A stretch of 64,000 nucleotides of DNA from Streptomyces benahoarensis (GCF_007280575.1 NZ_VKJP01000004.1:1-64000), one strand, 5' to 3'. Shown: positions 1 to 9,694, counted from the stretch's first letter. Numbers and translations are program-made. Notes: generated by a model not told the origin, from the sequence alone.

Positions 1-12
1 CCCCGGCCCCCC

Positions 13-1254
13 TCACCCTGCCCGCAGCGCCGCCGTCATCGCCTCGACCGCCAGAAGCGGCGCGACGTTGCGGTCCAGGGCCTCCCGGCACGCGATGATC
101 GCCTCTATCCGGCGCAGGGTGCGGACCGGCGTCGAGGCGCGAGCGACGCGGTCGAGGCTGTCGCGGACCTCGTCGTTGGCGAGCGGGACGGGGGCGCCCA
201 GCTGGAGGGTGAGGACGTCGCGGTAGAAGCCGGTGAGGTCGACCAGGGCGAGGTCGAGGCTGTCGCGCTGGGTGCGGGTGGCACGGCGCTTCTGGCGGTC
301 CTGGAGTTCCTTCATCGCGCCCGCGGTGCCGCGGGGCAACCGGCCTCCGGTGCCCGCGGCCGCGCCCAGGGCGGCCCGCAGCTCCTCGGTCTCCTTGGTG
401 TCGACCTCCTCCGCGACCTGCTTGGCGTCCTCCCCGGCCGCGTCGATCAGCTCCTGGGCGGCCTTGAGGCAGCCGCCGATGTCGTCGATGCGCAGCGGGA
501 GCTTGAGGACCGCGGCCCGGCGGGCGCGGGCCCGCTCGTCGGTGGCGAGGCGGCGGGCCCGGCCGATGTGTCCCTGGGTGACGCGGGCGGCGGCCGCCGC
601 GGCCTCCGGCGCGATGCCGTCCCGCCGGACCAGGACGTCGGCGACCGCGTCGACCGGCGGCGTACGGAGCGAGAGGTGACGGCACCGGGAGCGGATGGTC
701 GGCAGGACGTCCTCGATGGAGGGCGCGCACAGCAGCCACACGGTGCGGGGCGCGGGCTCCTCGACGGCCTTGAGCAGGACGTTTCCGGCGCCTTCGGTGA
801 GGCGGTCGGCGTCCTCCAGGACGATCACCTGCCAGCGGCCGCCCGCCGGGGAGAGCGACGCCCGGCGCACCAGGTCGCGGGTCTCCTTCACGCCGATGGA
901 GAGCAGGTCCGTACGGACGATCTCGACGTCGGCGTGGGTGCCGACGAGGGTGGTGTGGCAGCCGTCGCAGAAGCCGCAGCCGGGGGCGCCACCCAGGGCG
1001 CGGTCCGGGGAGACGCACTGCAGGGCGGCGGCGAACGCGCGGGCGACGGTGGAGCGGCCCGATCCGGGTGGGCCGGTGAACAGCCAGGCATGCGTCATCC
1101 GGGAGGCGCCCCCGGACTCCCCAGCCCCCGGCTCACCGGGCGCGGCGGTGTGGAGGGCCCGGTCGGCGGAGACGAGGGCGTCCGCGTCCCGTGCGGCCGC
1201 GGCGAGCTCCTGCGTCACCCGCTCCTGGCCGACCACGTCGTCCCATACCGCCAT
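13..1254 (-). CDS. holB: DNA polymerase III subunit delta' (clamp loader)
   Basis: Clamp-loader subunit that, with gamma/tau and delta, opens and loads the beta sliding clamp at the replication fork. The 413-residue product has a P-loop-like GPPGSGRST at residues 61-69 where Arg replaces the usual Lys, cysteines 80, 93, 96 and 99 forming the typical zinc module, an LEDADRL Walker-B-like segment and a TIRSRCRHL sensor motif. Family delta' subunits do not hydrolyse ATP, which fits the altered P-loop. The last 130 residues are charged and alanine-rich. It lies just downstream of tmk on the same strand, an order conserved in S. coelicolor and M. tuberculosis (Rv3644c). ATG start at 1254; the stop lies at the very edge of the window. 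Confidence 0.93.
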   Translation of the reverse strand: MAVWDDVVGQERVTQELAAAARDADALVSADRALHTAAPGEPGAGESGGASRMTHAWLFTGPPGSGRSTVARAFAAALQCVSPDRALGGAPGCGFCDGCHTTLVGTHADVEIVRTDLLSIGVKETRDLVRRASLSPAGGRWQVIVLEDADRLTEGAGNVLLKAVEEPAPRTVWLLCAPSIEDVLPTIRSRCRHLSLRTPPVDAVADVLVRRDGIAPEAAAAAARVTQGHIGRARRLATDERARARRAAVLKLPLRIDDIGGCLKAAQELIDAAGEDAKQVAEEVDTKETEELRAALGAAAGTGGRLPRGTAGAMKELQDRQKRRATRTQRDSLDLALVDLTGFYRDVLTLQLGAPVPLANDEVRDSLDRVARASTPVRTLRRIEAIIACREALDRNVAPLLAVEAMTAALRAG

Positions 1255-1329
1255 CGCTGACCGCCGTCCCTCTTCCCGCTCCGCACCCGGGGCCGCTGGT
1301 CGCGGCCTCCGTTTCTGCTGGTCCAGGGG

Positions 1330-1379
1330 CTGTCGTCACGCTCCCGCCCGCCGGGCGGACGACGGGAGCGTGACGACAG
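1330..1379. terminator. Hairpin between tmk and holB
   Basis: Perfect 17-bp inverted repeat (arms 1330-1346 and 1363-1379) around a GC-rich 16-base loop that is itself partly self-complementary. It lies 76 bases upstream of the holB start. It may act as a second terminator for tmk or as a barrier in the holB leader. There is no T-run, which is common for Streptomyces terminators. Confidence 0.6.
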
Positions 1380-1497
1380 GCCCTGGCGCCGTCACGCCGG
1401 GGTGCGGGTGCCGCCGCACGCGCCGTCGTGTCTCGCGCTCGTTCCATTGTGGTGCACCCCACCGACAATCCGGTCCGGGCCGCCGCCCGGCCGGTAC

Positions 1498-1547
1498 GCG
1501 AAATGCCCGTGGCCGCAGCGGAGAGGCTGCGGCCACGGGCATTTCGC
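1498..1547 (-). terminator. Strong terminator downstream of tmk
   Basis: Perfect 21-bp stem (arms 1498-1518 and 1527-1547) with an 8-base loop, 26 bases past the tmk stop codon on the minus strand. The stem size and placement make it a convincing intrinsic terminator for tmk. Together with the hairpin at 1330-1379 it fills most of the 318-base tmk-holB gap; nothing else is evident there. Confidence 0.85.
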
Positions 1548-1572
1548 GGACGGCGGGGCCGTCCGGGGAGGG

Positions 1573-4500
1573 TCAGCCGCGGCGGCCCCGGTGATCGTTG
1601 CCGTCCTCGGGGCGGCCGAAGAGCTCGTCGGAGAGCGTCGGCAGATCGTCCAGCGGGGTCTCCTCCGCCCACTCCGGACGGCGCCGGGCGCGCTGCGGGG
1701 GCTCGGCCGGACGGCCCGTCTCCGGGTCCAGCTGCGGCAGCTCGCGGGTGCGCTCGGCGCCGGACTCGGCGGGCGCCGGGTGCTCGCGCGGGGTGCCGTG
1801 CGCACCGCCGCGCTCCTCGTCGCGGAAGAGCCACGACGGCACCCGGTCCTCGGGGGCCGCGTCGCGCGCCTCGGGGCGGACCGCCGGGAGCACGCTGGTC
1901 TGCTCGGAGTCCGGGTCGTACGTGGCGCGCGGCAGCACCGCGGTCTCGTCCGCCGCGCCGGACACGGAGGTCGTCCCGGGCAGCGGCAGGGCCGCGGTCC
2001 GCTCGTTGTCGGAGCCGGACACGGAATCCGTGGCCGAGTGGGAGCCGTGGTCGGCGTCGGGGCGCGCCCGGTCCGAGCCGGAACCCGACGCACCGCCGGA
2101 CGGCTCCGCCGACGTACCGCCCTCGCGCGCCGTCCGCTTCCGCAGATCGGCGACCGGCGTCTCCGTCGTCGGTGCCTCGGCGGCCGCGGCCGTGGCCCGC
2201 GCTTCCGCCGCCGCCCTCGCCTCCGCCGCGGCAGCCGCCTCGGCCGCCGCGATCCGGGCCTGTTCGGCGCGGAGCAGCGCCTCCTCGGCCTTGCGCTGCT
2301 TCTCCTTGCGGCGCTCCTCCGCCTCGGCGCGCAGCCGCGCCTCCTCCTCGGCGCGCAGCCGCAGCCGCTCCTGCTCCTCGGCGCGCGTCCGCTCCTCGGC
2401 CTCGCGGCGCTTGCGCTCCGCCTCCGCCGCGAGCCGGGCCTCCTCGGCACGCTGCCGGGCCTCCTCGGCCTGACGGGCCGCCTCGCGGGCCTTGGCCTCC
2501 TCCAGCTCGCGGCGCTTGCGCTCCTCCTCCTCGGCGCGCAGCTTCGCCATCTGCTCCTCGCGCTCGCGCGCCAGGCGCTCCTCCTCGGCCTTGCGCGCGG
2601 CCTCCTCCTCGGCCTTGCGGCGGGCCTCCTCCTCGGCCGCCTTACGGGCCTCCTCCTGCGCCTTGACCTCGGCCGCCGACAGCGGCAGCACCTGGTCGAG
2701 GCGGTGCCGTACGACGGTGGTGACGTCCTCCGGCTCCTGGCCCGCGTCGACGACGAGGTAACGGGCCGGGTCGGCGGCGGCCAGGGTCAGGAACCCGGCG
2801 CGCACCCGCTCGTGGAACTCCGCGGGCTCCGACTCCATCCGGTCCGGCGCCTCGGTGAACCGTTCCCGCGCGGTCTGCGGGGTGACGTCCAGCAGCACCG
2901 TCAGATGCGGTACCAGGCCGTCCGTGGCCCAGCGGGAGATCCGGGCGATCTCCGTGGGCGCGAGGTTGCGTCCGGCGCCCTGGTAGGCGACCGACGAGTC
3001 GATGTACCGGTCGGTGATGACGACGGCGCCGCGCTCCAGGGCGGGCCGGATGACGCTGTTGACGTGCTCGGCGCGGTCGGCGGCGAACATCAGCGCCTCG
3101 GCACGGTCCGAGAGTCCGGAGGTGGAGACGTCCAGGATGATCGAGCGCAGTCGCTTGCCGATGGCGGTCGCGCCCGGCTCGCGGGTCACCACGACCTCGT
3201 GGCCCTTGGCGCGGATCCACTCCGCGAGCGCCTCGACCTGCGTGGACTTGCCCGCACCGTCGCCGCCCTCCAGGGCGATGAAGAAGCCGGTGGGCGCGGG
3301 CGCCTGCTCCGGGTCGCCGCCGCGCAGCGCCTCCCGCAGATCGCGCCGCAGCGGCACCCCGTTCCGGTCGTCGACCTTGCCGAGCACCCAGGCGGCGACC
3401 GGCAGCAGCAGCGCGCCGACCAGCATCAGTGCGAACGCGGCGCCGCCGTGGTCGAAGGCGAACGCGCCGCTCCCGACCCGGTGCGGGCCGATGACCGCGG
3501 CCAGCAGCGGCGCGACGATCGCGGCCACCGCGACCGCGAGACGGACGACGGCGTGCAGCTGCCCGGTCGTCCGGGCGTGGTCGGCCTCCTCGGCCTCCTG
3601 CTCCAGCAGGACGTGGCCGGTGTTCGCGGCGATCCCGGCGCTCACCCCGGCGAGCAGCGCCAGCAGCACCGCCGTCGTCGCGTCCGTCACCAGGCCCATG
3701 ACCAGCAGCGACAGGCCCGTCGCGGCGACCGCGAGAGCCAGCAGACGGCGGCGGGACAGCGCCGGGAGCACCCGGCGGGCGCCGCGGATCCCGGCGACCG
3801 GGCTGCCGGTCAGCACCAGCACCAGCAGCGCGAAGAGGACCGGGCCGCCGCCCAGATCGGCGGAGTGCAGCACGGCGAGGGAGACCGCGGCGGCGACGGC
3901 CGCGGCGACCGCGGCGCAGGCGAGCACCAGCAGCGGGGCGGTGCCGGTACGGCCCTTGTCCACGCCACCGGCGCTCTTGGGACGGCGCAGCCCCTCCAGC
4001 GGGGAGCGCGGCCGCGGCGTGGCGCCACCGGGCAGCTCGATGAAGTAGAGGACCGACACGGAGGCGGCGAACAGGCCCGCCGCCACATAGGAGCCCAGGG
4101 CCGCCTGATGGCTGTCGAACCACGCGACGCCGGTGCCCAGCAGCTTCCCGATGAGCGTGACGACGACGAGCGCGGTGGCCGCGAGCGGCAGCGAGACGAA
4201 GGTGGTGCGCAGCGACAGCCGCCGCAGCGCGGCGAGATTGTCGGGCAGCGGCCGGACGGTGGCGCCCTCGGGCGGCGGCGCGGGCAGCAGCCCCGGCGCC
4301 GCGCTCTCCCGCGCGACGGTCCAGAAGCGCTCGGCGACGCCGGTCAGGAACACCGTGACCAGCAGCCAGGCGAGCGCGTTCGCCCGTGTCCAGTCCAGCC
4401 ACAGCGGCGCGACGACCAGCAGCGCGACCCGTACGACATCGGCGACGATCATCGTCCAGCGGCGGTCGAGCGGCCCGGAGGGCGCCGTCAGCGCCGACAG

Positions 4501-4821
4501 CGGGCCCAGCAGGACCGCCCCGAAGAGCAGGGTCGCCAGCATCCTGGCCGCGAAGACCACGGTGACCGCGAGGGCGGCGCCCCGGTAGCCGCCGCCGAAC
4601 ACGGCCTGGCCTCCCAGGGGGACGTACAGCGCCGCCTGGAGGGCGAGGAGTACGAGGACCAGCATGGACAGGGCATCGCCGATGGCCCCGACGAACTGGG
4701 CGCTCCACAGTCGCTTCAGTGGGGGGAAGCGCAACAGGGCTCGTACGGCGCGCTCGCGGGAATCCGCGGCAAGGGCGCCTGAGGTGGGGGTCTGGGCCGT
4801 TGGCTGCTCGGCACGCGTCAT
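1573..4821 (-). CDS. tmk: Thymidylate kinase fused to an MFS-like membrane domain
   Basis: Makes dTDP from dTMP for DNA synthesis, but in an unusual 1082-residue membrane-bound form. Residues 1 to about 490 are a multi-spanning MFS-like region. Then comes a complete dTMP kinase domain (about 510-715) with Walker A GGDGAGKST at 519-527, a TDRYIDSS motif and the EAPDRMESE lid region. Residues 720-880 are an Ala/Glu/Arg coiled coil, and the rest is a low-complexity acidic/Ser/Pro tail. A stand-alone dTMP kinase is only about 210 residues. The same fusion occurs in other Streptomyces at this locus. The frame is continuous and GC-biased throughout, so the fusion is not an assembly join. ATG start. 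The substrate of the membrane part, if any, cannot be told from sequence. Confidence 0.9.
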   Translation of the reverse strand: MTRAEQPTAQTPTSGALAADSRERAVRALLRFPPLKRLWSAQFVGAIGDALSMLVLVLLALQAALYVPLGGQAVFGGGYRGAALAVTVVFAARMLATLLFGAVLLGPLSALTAPSGPLDRRWTMIVADVVRVALLVVAPLWLDWTRANALAWLLVTVFLTGVAERFWTVARESAAPGLLPAPPPEGATVRPLPDNLAALRRLSLRTTFVSLPLAATALVVVTLIGKLLGTGVAWFDSHQAALGSYVAAGLFAASVSVLYFIELPGGATPRPRSPLEGLRRPKSAGGVDKGRTGTAPLLVLACAAVAAAVAAAVSLAVLHSADLGGGPVLFALLVLVLTGSPVAGIRGARRVLPALSRRRLLALAVAATGLSLLVMGLVTDATTAVLLALLAGVSAGIAANTGHVLLEQEAEEADHARTTGQLHAVVRLAVAVAAIVAPLLAAVIGPHRVGSGAFAFDHGGAAFALMLVGALLLPVAAWVLGKVDDRNGVPLRRDLREALRGGDPEQAPAPTGFFIALEGGDGAGKSTQVEALAEWIRAKGHEVVVTREPGATAIGKRLRSIILDVSTSGLSDRAEALMFAADRAEHVNSVIRPALERGAVVITDRYIDSSVAYQGAGRNLAPTEIARISRWATDGLVPHLTVLLDVTPQTARERFTEAPDRMESEPAEFHERVRAGFLTLAAADPARYLVVDAGQEPEDVTTVVRHRLDQVLPLSAAEVKAQEEARKAAEEEARRKAEEEAARKAEEERLAREREEQMAKLRAEEEERKRRELEEAKAREAARQAEEARQRAEEARLAAEAERKRREAEERTRAEEQERLRLRAEEEARLRAEAEERRKEKQRKAEEALLRAEQARIAAAEAAAAAEARAAAEARATAAAAEAPTTETPVADLRKRTAREGGTSAEPSGGASGSGSDRARPDADHGSHSATDSVSGSDNERTAALPLPGTTSVSGAADETAVLPRATYDPDSEQTSVLPAVRPEARDAAPEDRVPSWLFRDEERGGAHGTPREHPAPAESGAERTRELPQLDPETGRPAEPPQRARRRPEWAEETPLDDLPTLSDELFGRPEDGNDHRGRRG

Positions 4822-5008
4822 CCGCCCAGCCTATCGGCAGGCCGTGCACGCGCGGGCCCCGCCCGAACAAAGGGGCGGGCCCGACGGGTCACCGCCCGCC
4901 TTGCCCGCCCTTGTCCCCGTACGACGTGGTGGCCGCCCCGGGCGCGCGAGGTGCGGCCGCGCGCCGGGGCACCGAACGAGCAGCGGACCGTGCCCGCTGC
5001 CCGCCCGC

Positions 5009-7894
5009 TCACTCCTCGCCGGGCGCCGCCTTCGCCGCGGTGGTCTTCTTCGCCGCGGTGGTCTTCTTCGCCGCGGTCGTCTTCTTGGCGGCCGTCGTCT
5101 TCTTCGCGGCGGTGGTCTTCTTCGCCGCCGTGGCCTTGGCCGCGGTCTTCTTCGCCGCCGTCTTCTTCGCGGGCGCCTTCTTGGCCGCCTTCTTCGCCGG
5201 GGCCTTCTTGGCGGTCTTCTTCGCCGGGGCCTTGGCGCGCTTCTCCGCCAGCAGCTCGTAGCCGCGCTCCGCCGTGACCGTCTCGACGTCGTCGTCGCGG
5301 CGCAGCGTCGCGTTGGTCTCACCGTCGGTGACGTACGCGCCGAACCGGCCGTCCTTGACCACCACCGGCTTACCGCTGACCGGGTCGGTGCCCAGCTCCT
5401 TCAGCGGCGGCTTGGCGGCGGCCCGGCCACGCTGCTTGGGCTGGGCGTAGATCGCCAGCGCCTCCTCCAGCGTGATCGTGAACAGCTGCTCCTCTCTCTC
5501 CAGGGAGCGCGAGTCGGTGCCCTTCTTCAGGTACGGGCCGTAGCGGCCGTTCTGCGCGGTGATCTCCACGCCCTCGGCGTCCGTGCCGACGACCCGCGGC
5601 AGCGACATCAGCTTGAGCGCGTCCGCGAGGGTCACCGTGTCCAGCGACATCGACTTGAAGAGCGACGCGGTCCGCGGCTTCACAGCGTTCTTGCCGGTCT
5701 TCGGGGTGCCCTCGGGCAGCACCTCGGTGACGTACGGGCCGTACCGGCCGTCCTTGGCGACGATCTCGTGGCCGCTCTCCGGGTCGGTGCCCAGCTCGAA
5801 GTCGCCGCTGGGCTTGGCCAGCAGCTCCTCGGCCAGCTCCACGGTCAGCTCGTCGGGCGCCAGGTCGTCCGGCACGTCGGCGCGCTGGTGGCCCTCGGCG
5901 TCCTTCTCGCCCCGCTCGACGTACGGGCCGTAGCGGCCGACCCGCAGCTTGATGTCGTCGCCGACGGGGAACGACGAGATCTCCCGGGCGTCGATCGCGC
6001 CGAGGTCGGTGACCAGCTCCTTCAGGCCACCGAGGTGGTCGCCGTCGCCGTTCCCGGCGTCCGAGGCGGCACCGGAGGCGCTGTCCTCGCCGCCCTCGCC
6101 GAAGTAGAAGCGCCGCAGCCACGGCACGGACTGCGCCTCACCACGCGCGATGCGGTCGAGGTCGTCCTCCATCCGGGCGGTGAAGTCGTAGTCGACGAGC
6201 CGCCCGAAGTGCTTCTCCAGGAGGTTGACGACGGCGAAGGAGAGGAAGGACGGGACGAGCGCGGTGCCCTTCTTGAAGACGTAGCCGCGGTCCAGGATCG
6301 TGCCGATGATCGACGCGTACGTCGACGGGCGGCCGATCTCCCGCTCCTCCAGCTCCTTGACCAGCGTCGCCTCGGTGTAGCGGGCCGGAGGCTTGGTGGC
6401 GTGGCCGTCGGCGGTGATCTCCCGGGCGCCCAGCGCGTCGCCCTCGGCGACCTGCGGCAGCCGGCGCTCGCGGTCGTCCAGCTCGGCGTTGGGGTCGTCG
6501 GCGCCCTCGACGTACGCCTTGAGGAAGCCGTGGAAGGTGATGGTCTTGCCGGACGCGGTGAACTCGGCGTCCCGCCCGTCGGCGGCGCGGCCACCGATCT
6601 TGACGGTGACGGAGTTGCCGGTCGCGTCCTTCATCTGGGAGGCGACGGTCCGCTTCCAGATCAGCTCGTACAGCCGGAACTGGTCGCCGGTCAGGCGCGT
6701 CTCGGCCGGGGTGCGGAAGCGGTCGCCGGAGGGGCGGATCGCCTCGTGCGCCTCCTGCGCGTTCTTGACCTTCCCGGCGTAGCTGCGCGGCTTCTCCGGC
6801 AGGTAGTCGGCGCCGTAGAGCTGCGTGACCTGCGCGCGGGCGGCGGAGATCGCGGTGTCGGAGAGCGTCGTGGAGTCCGTACGCATATAGGTGATGAAGC
6901 CGTTCTCGTACAGCTTCTGCGCCACCTGCATCGTCGCCTTGGCGCCGAATCCGAGCTTGCGGCTCGCCTCCTGCTGGAGGGTGGTCGTCCGGAACGGCGC
7001 GTACGGGGAGCGGCGGTACGGCTTGGACTCGACGGAGCGCACCGCGAAGGCGGTCTCCGCGAGGGCGGCGGCCAGCGCGCGGGCGTTCGCCTCGTCGAGG
7101 TGGAGCACCGCGTCGTTCTTGAGGCGGCCGTCGGCGCCGAAGTCGCGGCCCTGGGCGACGCGGCGGCCGTCGACGGTGGCGAGGCGGGCGGTCAGCGTCG
7201 ACGGGTCGGAGCTGTCCCCGGCCCGGCCGGCGGCGAAGCTGCCGGTCAGGTCCCAGTACTCGGCGGAGCGGAAGGCGATGCGCTCGCGCTCCCGCTCGAC
7301 GACGAGGCGGGTCGCGACGGACTGCACCCGGCCCGCCGACAGCCGCGGCATGACCTTCTTCCACAGGACCGGCGAGACCTCGTAGCCGTAGAGGCGGTCG
7401 AGGATGCGGCGGGTCTCCTGGGCGTCGACGAGCTTCTTGTTCAGCTCGCGGGGGTGGGCCACGGCATCGCGGATGGCGTCCTTGGTGATCTCGTGGAAGA
7501 CCATGCGGTGGACGGGGACCTTGGGCTTGAGGATCTCCTGGAGATGCCAGGCGATGGCCTCGCCCTCGCGGTCCTCATCGGTGGCGAGGAAGAGTTCGTC
7601 GGACTCGGCCAGCAGCTGCTTGAGCTTCTTGACCTGGTCCTTCTTGTCGCTGTTGACGACGTAGATGGGCTGGAAGTCTGCGTCGACGTTCACCCCGAGG
7701 CGGGCCCACGGCTCGCCCTTGTACTTCGCCGGGACCTCCGCCGCACCGTTGGGGAGGTCACGGATGTGCCCGACGCTGGCCTCGACCACGTATCCGGGGC
7801 CGAGATAGCCCTTGATCGTCTTCGCCTTGGCAGGCGACTCGACGATGACGAGTCGGCGGCCGCCGCCCTCTGCGGTCTCGCTGGTCGGGGACAA
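5009..7894 (-). CDS. topA: DNA topoisomerase I with lysine-rich C-terminal tail
   Basis: Type IA topoisomerase that relaxes negative supercoils through a transient 5'-phosphotyrosine. The TTG start at 7894 was chosen because it follows GGAGAGAAGAG and gives the conserved N-terminus SPTSET followed by the Toprim motif LVIVESPAKAKTI. The active-site tyrosine is Tyr336 in ITYMRTDS. C-terminal zinc-less repeats (each with a GRYGPY/GRFGAYV core) follow. The product is 961 residues and ends in an about 80-residue tail of AKKT-type repeats encoded by near-identical 18-bp units at about 5030-5150. Such tails are known in Streptomyces TopA and raise DNA affinity and processivity. Confidence 0.96.
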   Translation of the reverse strand: MSPTSETAEGGGRRLVIVESPAKAKTIKGYLGPGYVVEASVGHIRDLPNGAAEVPAKYKGEPWARLGVNVDADFQPIYVVNSDKKDQVKKLKQLLAESDELFLATDEDREGEAIAWHLQEILKPKVPVHRMVFHEITKDAIRDAVAHPRELNKKLVDAQETRRILDRLYGYEVSPVLWKKVMPRLSAGRVQSVATRLVVERERERIAFRSAEYWDLTGSFAAGRAGDSSDPSTLTARLATVDGRRVAQGRDFGADGRLKNDAVLHLDEANARALAAALAETAFAVRSVESKPYRRSPYAPFRTTTLQQEASRKLGFGAKATMQVAQKLYENGFITYMRTDSTTLSDTAISAARAQVTQLYGADYLPEKPRSYAGKVKNAQEAHEAIRPSGDRFRTPAETRLTGDQFRLYELIWKRTVASQMKDATGNSVTVKIGGRAADGRDAEFTASGKTITFHGFLKAYVEGADDPNAELDDRERRLPQVAEGDALGAREITADGHATKPPARYTEATLVKELEEREIGRPSTYASIIGTILDRGYVFKKGTALVPSFLSFAVVNLLEKHFGRLVDYDFTARMEDDLDRIARGEAQSVPWLRRFYFGEGGEDSASGAASDAGNGDGDHLGGLKELVTDLGAIDAREISSFPVGDDIKLRVGRYGPYVERGEKDAEGHQRADVPDDLAPDELTVELAEELLAKPSGDFELGTDPESGHEIVAKDGRYGPYVTEVLPEGTPKTGKNAVKPRTASLFKSMSLDTVTLADALKLMSLPRVVGTDAEGVEITAQNGRYGPYLKKGTDSRSLEREEQLFTITLEEALAIYAQPKQRGRAAAKPPLKELGTDPVSGKPVVVKDGRFGAYVTDGETNATLRRDDDVETVTAERGYELLAEKRAKAPAKKTAKKAPAKKAAKKAPAKKTAAKKTAAKATAAKKTTAAKKTTAAKKTTAAKKTTAAKKTTAAKAAPGEE

Positions 7895-8301
7895 CTTCGC
7901 TCTTCTCTCCGGTCGACGCCTGGATACCTCCAGTCGATAGCGCTGGAGGCGGACACTGCGGTGTCGCTTGACGCTGCGGAGTGTGACGGTACCTCCCGCC
8001 CCCGTGTCAAACGGAAAATCCCCGCAACGCCACTCGAACGGTAACCCGACTACATGCCTTCCTGCCGCCCGGACCGCATCCCCCGGTGGCGGGGCGGCGC
8101 GAGGGCGTGCATGCCCCTGACGCTCCGGAGTCGCGCGGTACCGGTGGCGGTACGGCCGGGACGGGGCCGCCGCCCGGGTCCGGGCGCGATGTCCGCTCAC
8201 CCGGGCTCCGTACGGCGGCCTACTGGCAGGATGGCCGGGTACGGCTCCTCTTACGGACCGCACACCGCCGTCATCACGCACTCTCGGGGGACAGATCACC
8301 C
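7895..8301. other. Divergent promoter region topA / collagen-like gene
   Basis: About 400 bases between divergent genes. It includes a short hairpin (CCTCCAG at 7927-7933 with CTGGAGG at 7943-7949) in the topA leader. No convincing small gene, RNA or clear promoter hexamer pair was recognised. A region carrying the topA promoter, which is supercoiling-sensitive in Streptomyces, is expected here but is not identified by sequence. Confidence 0.4.
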
Positions 8302-9159
8302 ATGGCGAACCAGCATCCCGGCCCTCCCCAGGACGAACCCAACCCGTACGCCGCACCGAGCCCGCCCGCGGGGGCCGATCCGCTGGCCAAGCCGGATCCG
8401 TTGGCGAAGCCGGGCGATGCGGCGGGTGCGGCTGGTGTTCCGGGTGCGGCCGGTGTGTCCGGTGCGCCGGGTGCGGCCGGTGTGTCCGGTGCGCCGGGTG
8501 CGGCCGGTGTGGCCGGTGCGGCGCCCCAGCCGGGTGCGGCGCCCGGTGCTCCGCCGCAGCCCGGTATGCCGCCGCAGCCCGGTGGCGTGCCCGCCGCACC
8601 GGCCGGTACCCCGTACGGGTACCCGCAGGGTGGCAGCACCGGGGAGCCCGGTTACGGGTACCCGCAGGCCGCGCCACAGTCCGGGTACGGCTACCCGGGC
8701 GGCGCCACGCCCCCGGCACCGCCTGCCGCACCGCCGACCGCGCCGCCGCAGCCGCAGGGCGCGCCGGGCTTTCCCTCGCCCGGCGGCGGTTTCGCGCCGG
8801 GGCAGCCGCAGGGCGCCGGGGTCGCCTTCTCGATCGGCGACATCGCGATCAGCGGCGACACGATCATGACGCCGTCCGGGCCGATGCCGCTGAAGGGCGC
8901 CATCTGGACCGCCACGGACATGTCGCGCACCGAGGAGAAGATCCCCACGCACGCGATCGTGCTGGGCATCGTCTTCTTCTTTTTCTGCCTGCTCGGCCTG
9001 CTCTTCCTGCTCATGAAGGAGCGGGTCACCACCGGCTTCGTGCAGGTCACGGTGGCCAGCGGCGGGCGTCACCACGCCACGATGGTCCCCGTGCAGTCCC
9101 GGGATCAGGTCATGTACGTGCTCAACCAGGTCAACCACGCCAGGTCGCTGAGCCTGTGA
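8302..9159 (+). CDS. Pro/Gly-rich membrane protein with collagen-like repeats
   Basis: 285-residue protein of unknown function. The N-terminal 165 residues are disordered and Pro/Ala/Gly-rich, containing eleven consecutive Gly-X-Y triplets (GAAGVSGAP units) and tyrosine-rich TPYGYPQ / GYGYP motifs. A compact segment (VAFSIGDIAISGDTIMTP onward) follows. There is one strongly hydrophobic membrane span (IVLGIVFFFFCLLGLLFLL) and a short C-terminal segment. The hydrophobic segment sits after the long proline-rich part, so topology is uncertain. ATG start at 8302. It is followed by a DUF2752 gene after one base, so the two are probably co-transcribed. No known catalytic motif. Confidence 0.85.
   Translation: MANQHPGPPQDEPNPYAAPSPPAGADPLAKPDPLAKPGDAAGAAGVPGAAGVSGAPGAAGVSGAPGAAGVAGAAPQPGAAPGAPPQPGMPPQPGGVPAAPAGTPYGYPQGGSTGEPGYGYPQAAPQSGYGYPGGATPPAPPAAPPTAPPQPQGAPGFPSPGGGFAPGQPQGAGVAFSIGDIAISGDTIMTPSGPMPLKGAIWTATDMSRTEEKIPTHAIVLGIVFFFFCLLGLLFLLMKERVTTGFVQVTVASGGRHHATMVPVQSRDQVMYVLNQVNHARSLSL
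8443..8523 (+). repeat. 27-bp tandem repeat encoding collagen-like triplets
   Basis: Two exact and one diverged copy of a 27-bp unit (8443-8469, 8470-8496, 8497-8523). Each encodes nine residues, GAAGVSGAP. The repeat keeps the reading frame, so copy-number changes would alter only the length of the disordered segment. Confidence 0.85.
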
Positions 9160-9160
9160 C

Positions 9161-9607
9161 ATGACCGCCACCGGACCCGCACCCCACCCCACCGCCCCGG
9201 CCGGACCGCCGACCGGGGCCGCACTCCGCGCCGCCACGCTCCGCCGGGCGACCCTGGGCCTCGGCATCGGCACGGTGGGGGCCGCCTACCTCTGGCACAC
9301 CAATCCGCACGAGCCGGGCCATCTGCTCCCCGGCTGCCCGCTCCGGTGGGCGACCGGCCTGCTCTGCCCGCTGTGCGGCGGCACCCGCCTCGCGTACGAC
9401 CTGCTGCACGGCGATGTCGTGGCGGCGTTCCACGACAACGCCGCCCTGCTCGTCCTGGGCGTACCGGCCGCCGCCTACGCCCTCGGACGCTGGCTGACGG
9501 CCGGACTGCGCGGCCGCTACTACCGCCTCCGCCTGTCGAGCCGCGCGGGCGCCGCGGTCCTGGGCGTCGCCGCGGTGTGGATGCTCGTCCGCAATCTCGT
9601 GGGCTGA
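9161..9607 (+). CDS. DUF2752 family membrane protein
   Basis: 148-residue small membrane protein. It carries the DUF2752 signature: a GCPLRWATGLLCPLCGGTR stretch in which paired Cys-Pro elements and CGGTR are conserved, flanked by about three hydrophobic segments. The biochemical role of the family is unknown; the CPxC arrangement could bind metal or be redox-active (inference). The ATG lies one base after the stop of the upstream collagen-like gene, indicating an operon. Confidence 0.85.
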   Translation: MTATGPAPHPTAPAGPPTGAALRAATLRRATLGLGIGTVGAAYLWHTNPHEPGHLLPGCPLRWATGLLCPLCGGTRLAYDLLHGDVVAAFHDNAALLVLGVPAAAYALGRWLTAGLRGRYYRLRLSSRAGAAVLGVAAVWMLVRNLVG

Positions 9608-9694
9608 GCCGACGGGGCCGGATGCGCCGGCCGTCCCGCGAAGGGCTTCACCCGATGGGCGGCCCTCCGCGGCGACGGTGCCGTACGGCAGACG

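Noticed and set aside
1402-4782. Very long open frame on the plus strand opposite tmk
   Set aside because: It is antisense to a well-supported gene, rich in Arg/Gly/Leu/Gln and without domains; a GC-driven shadow.
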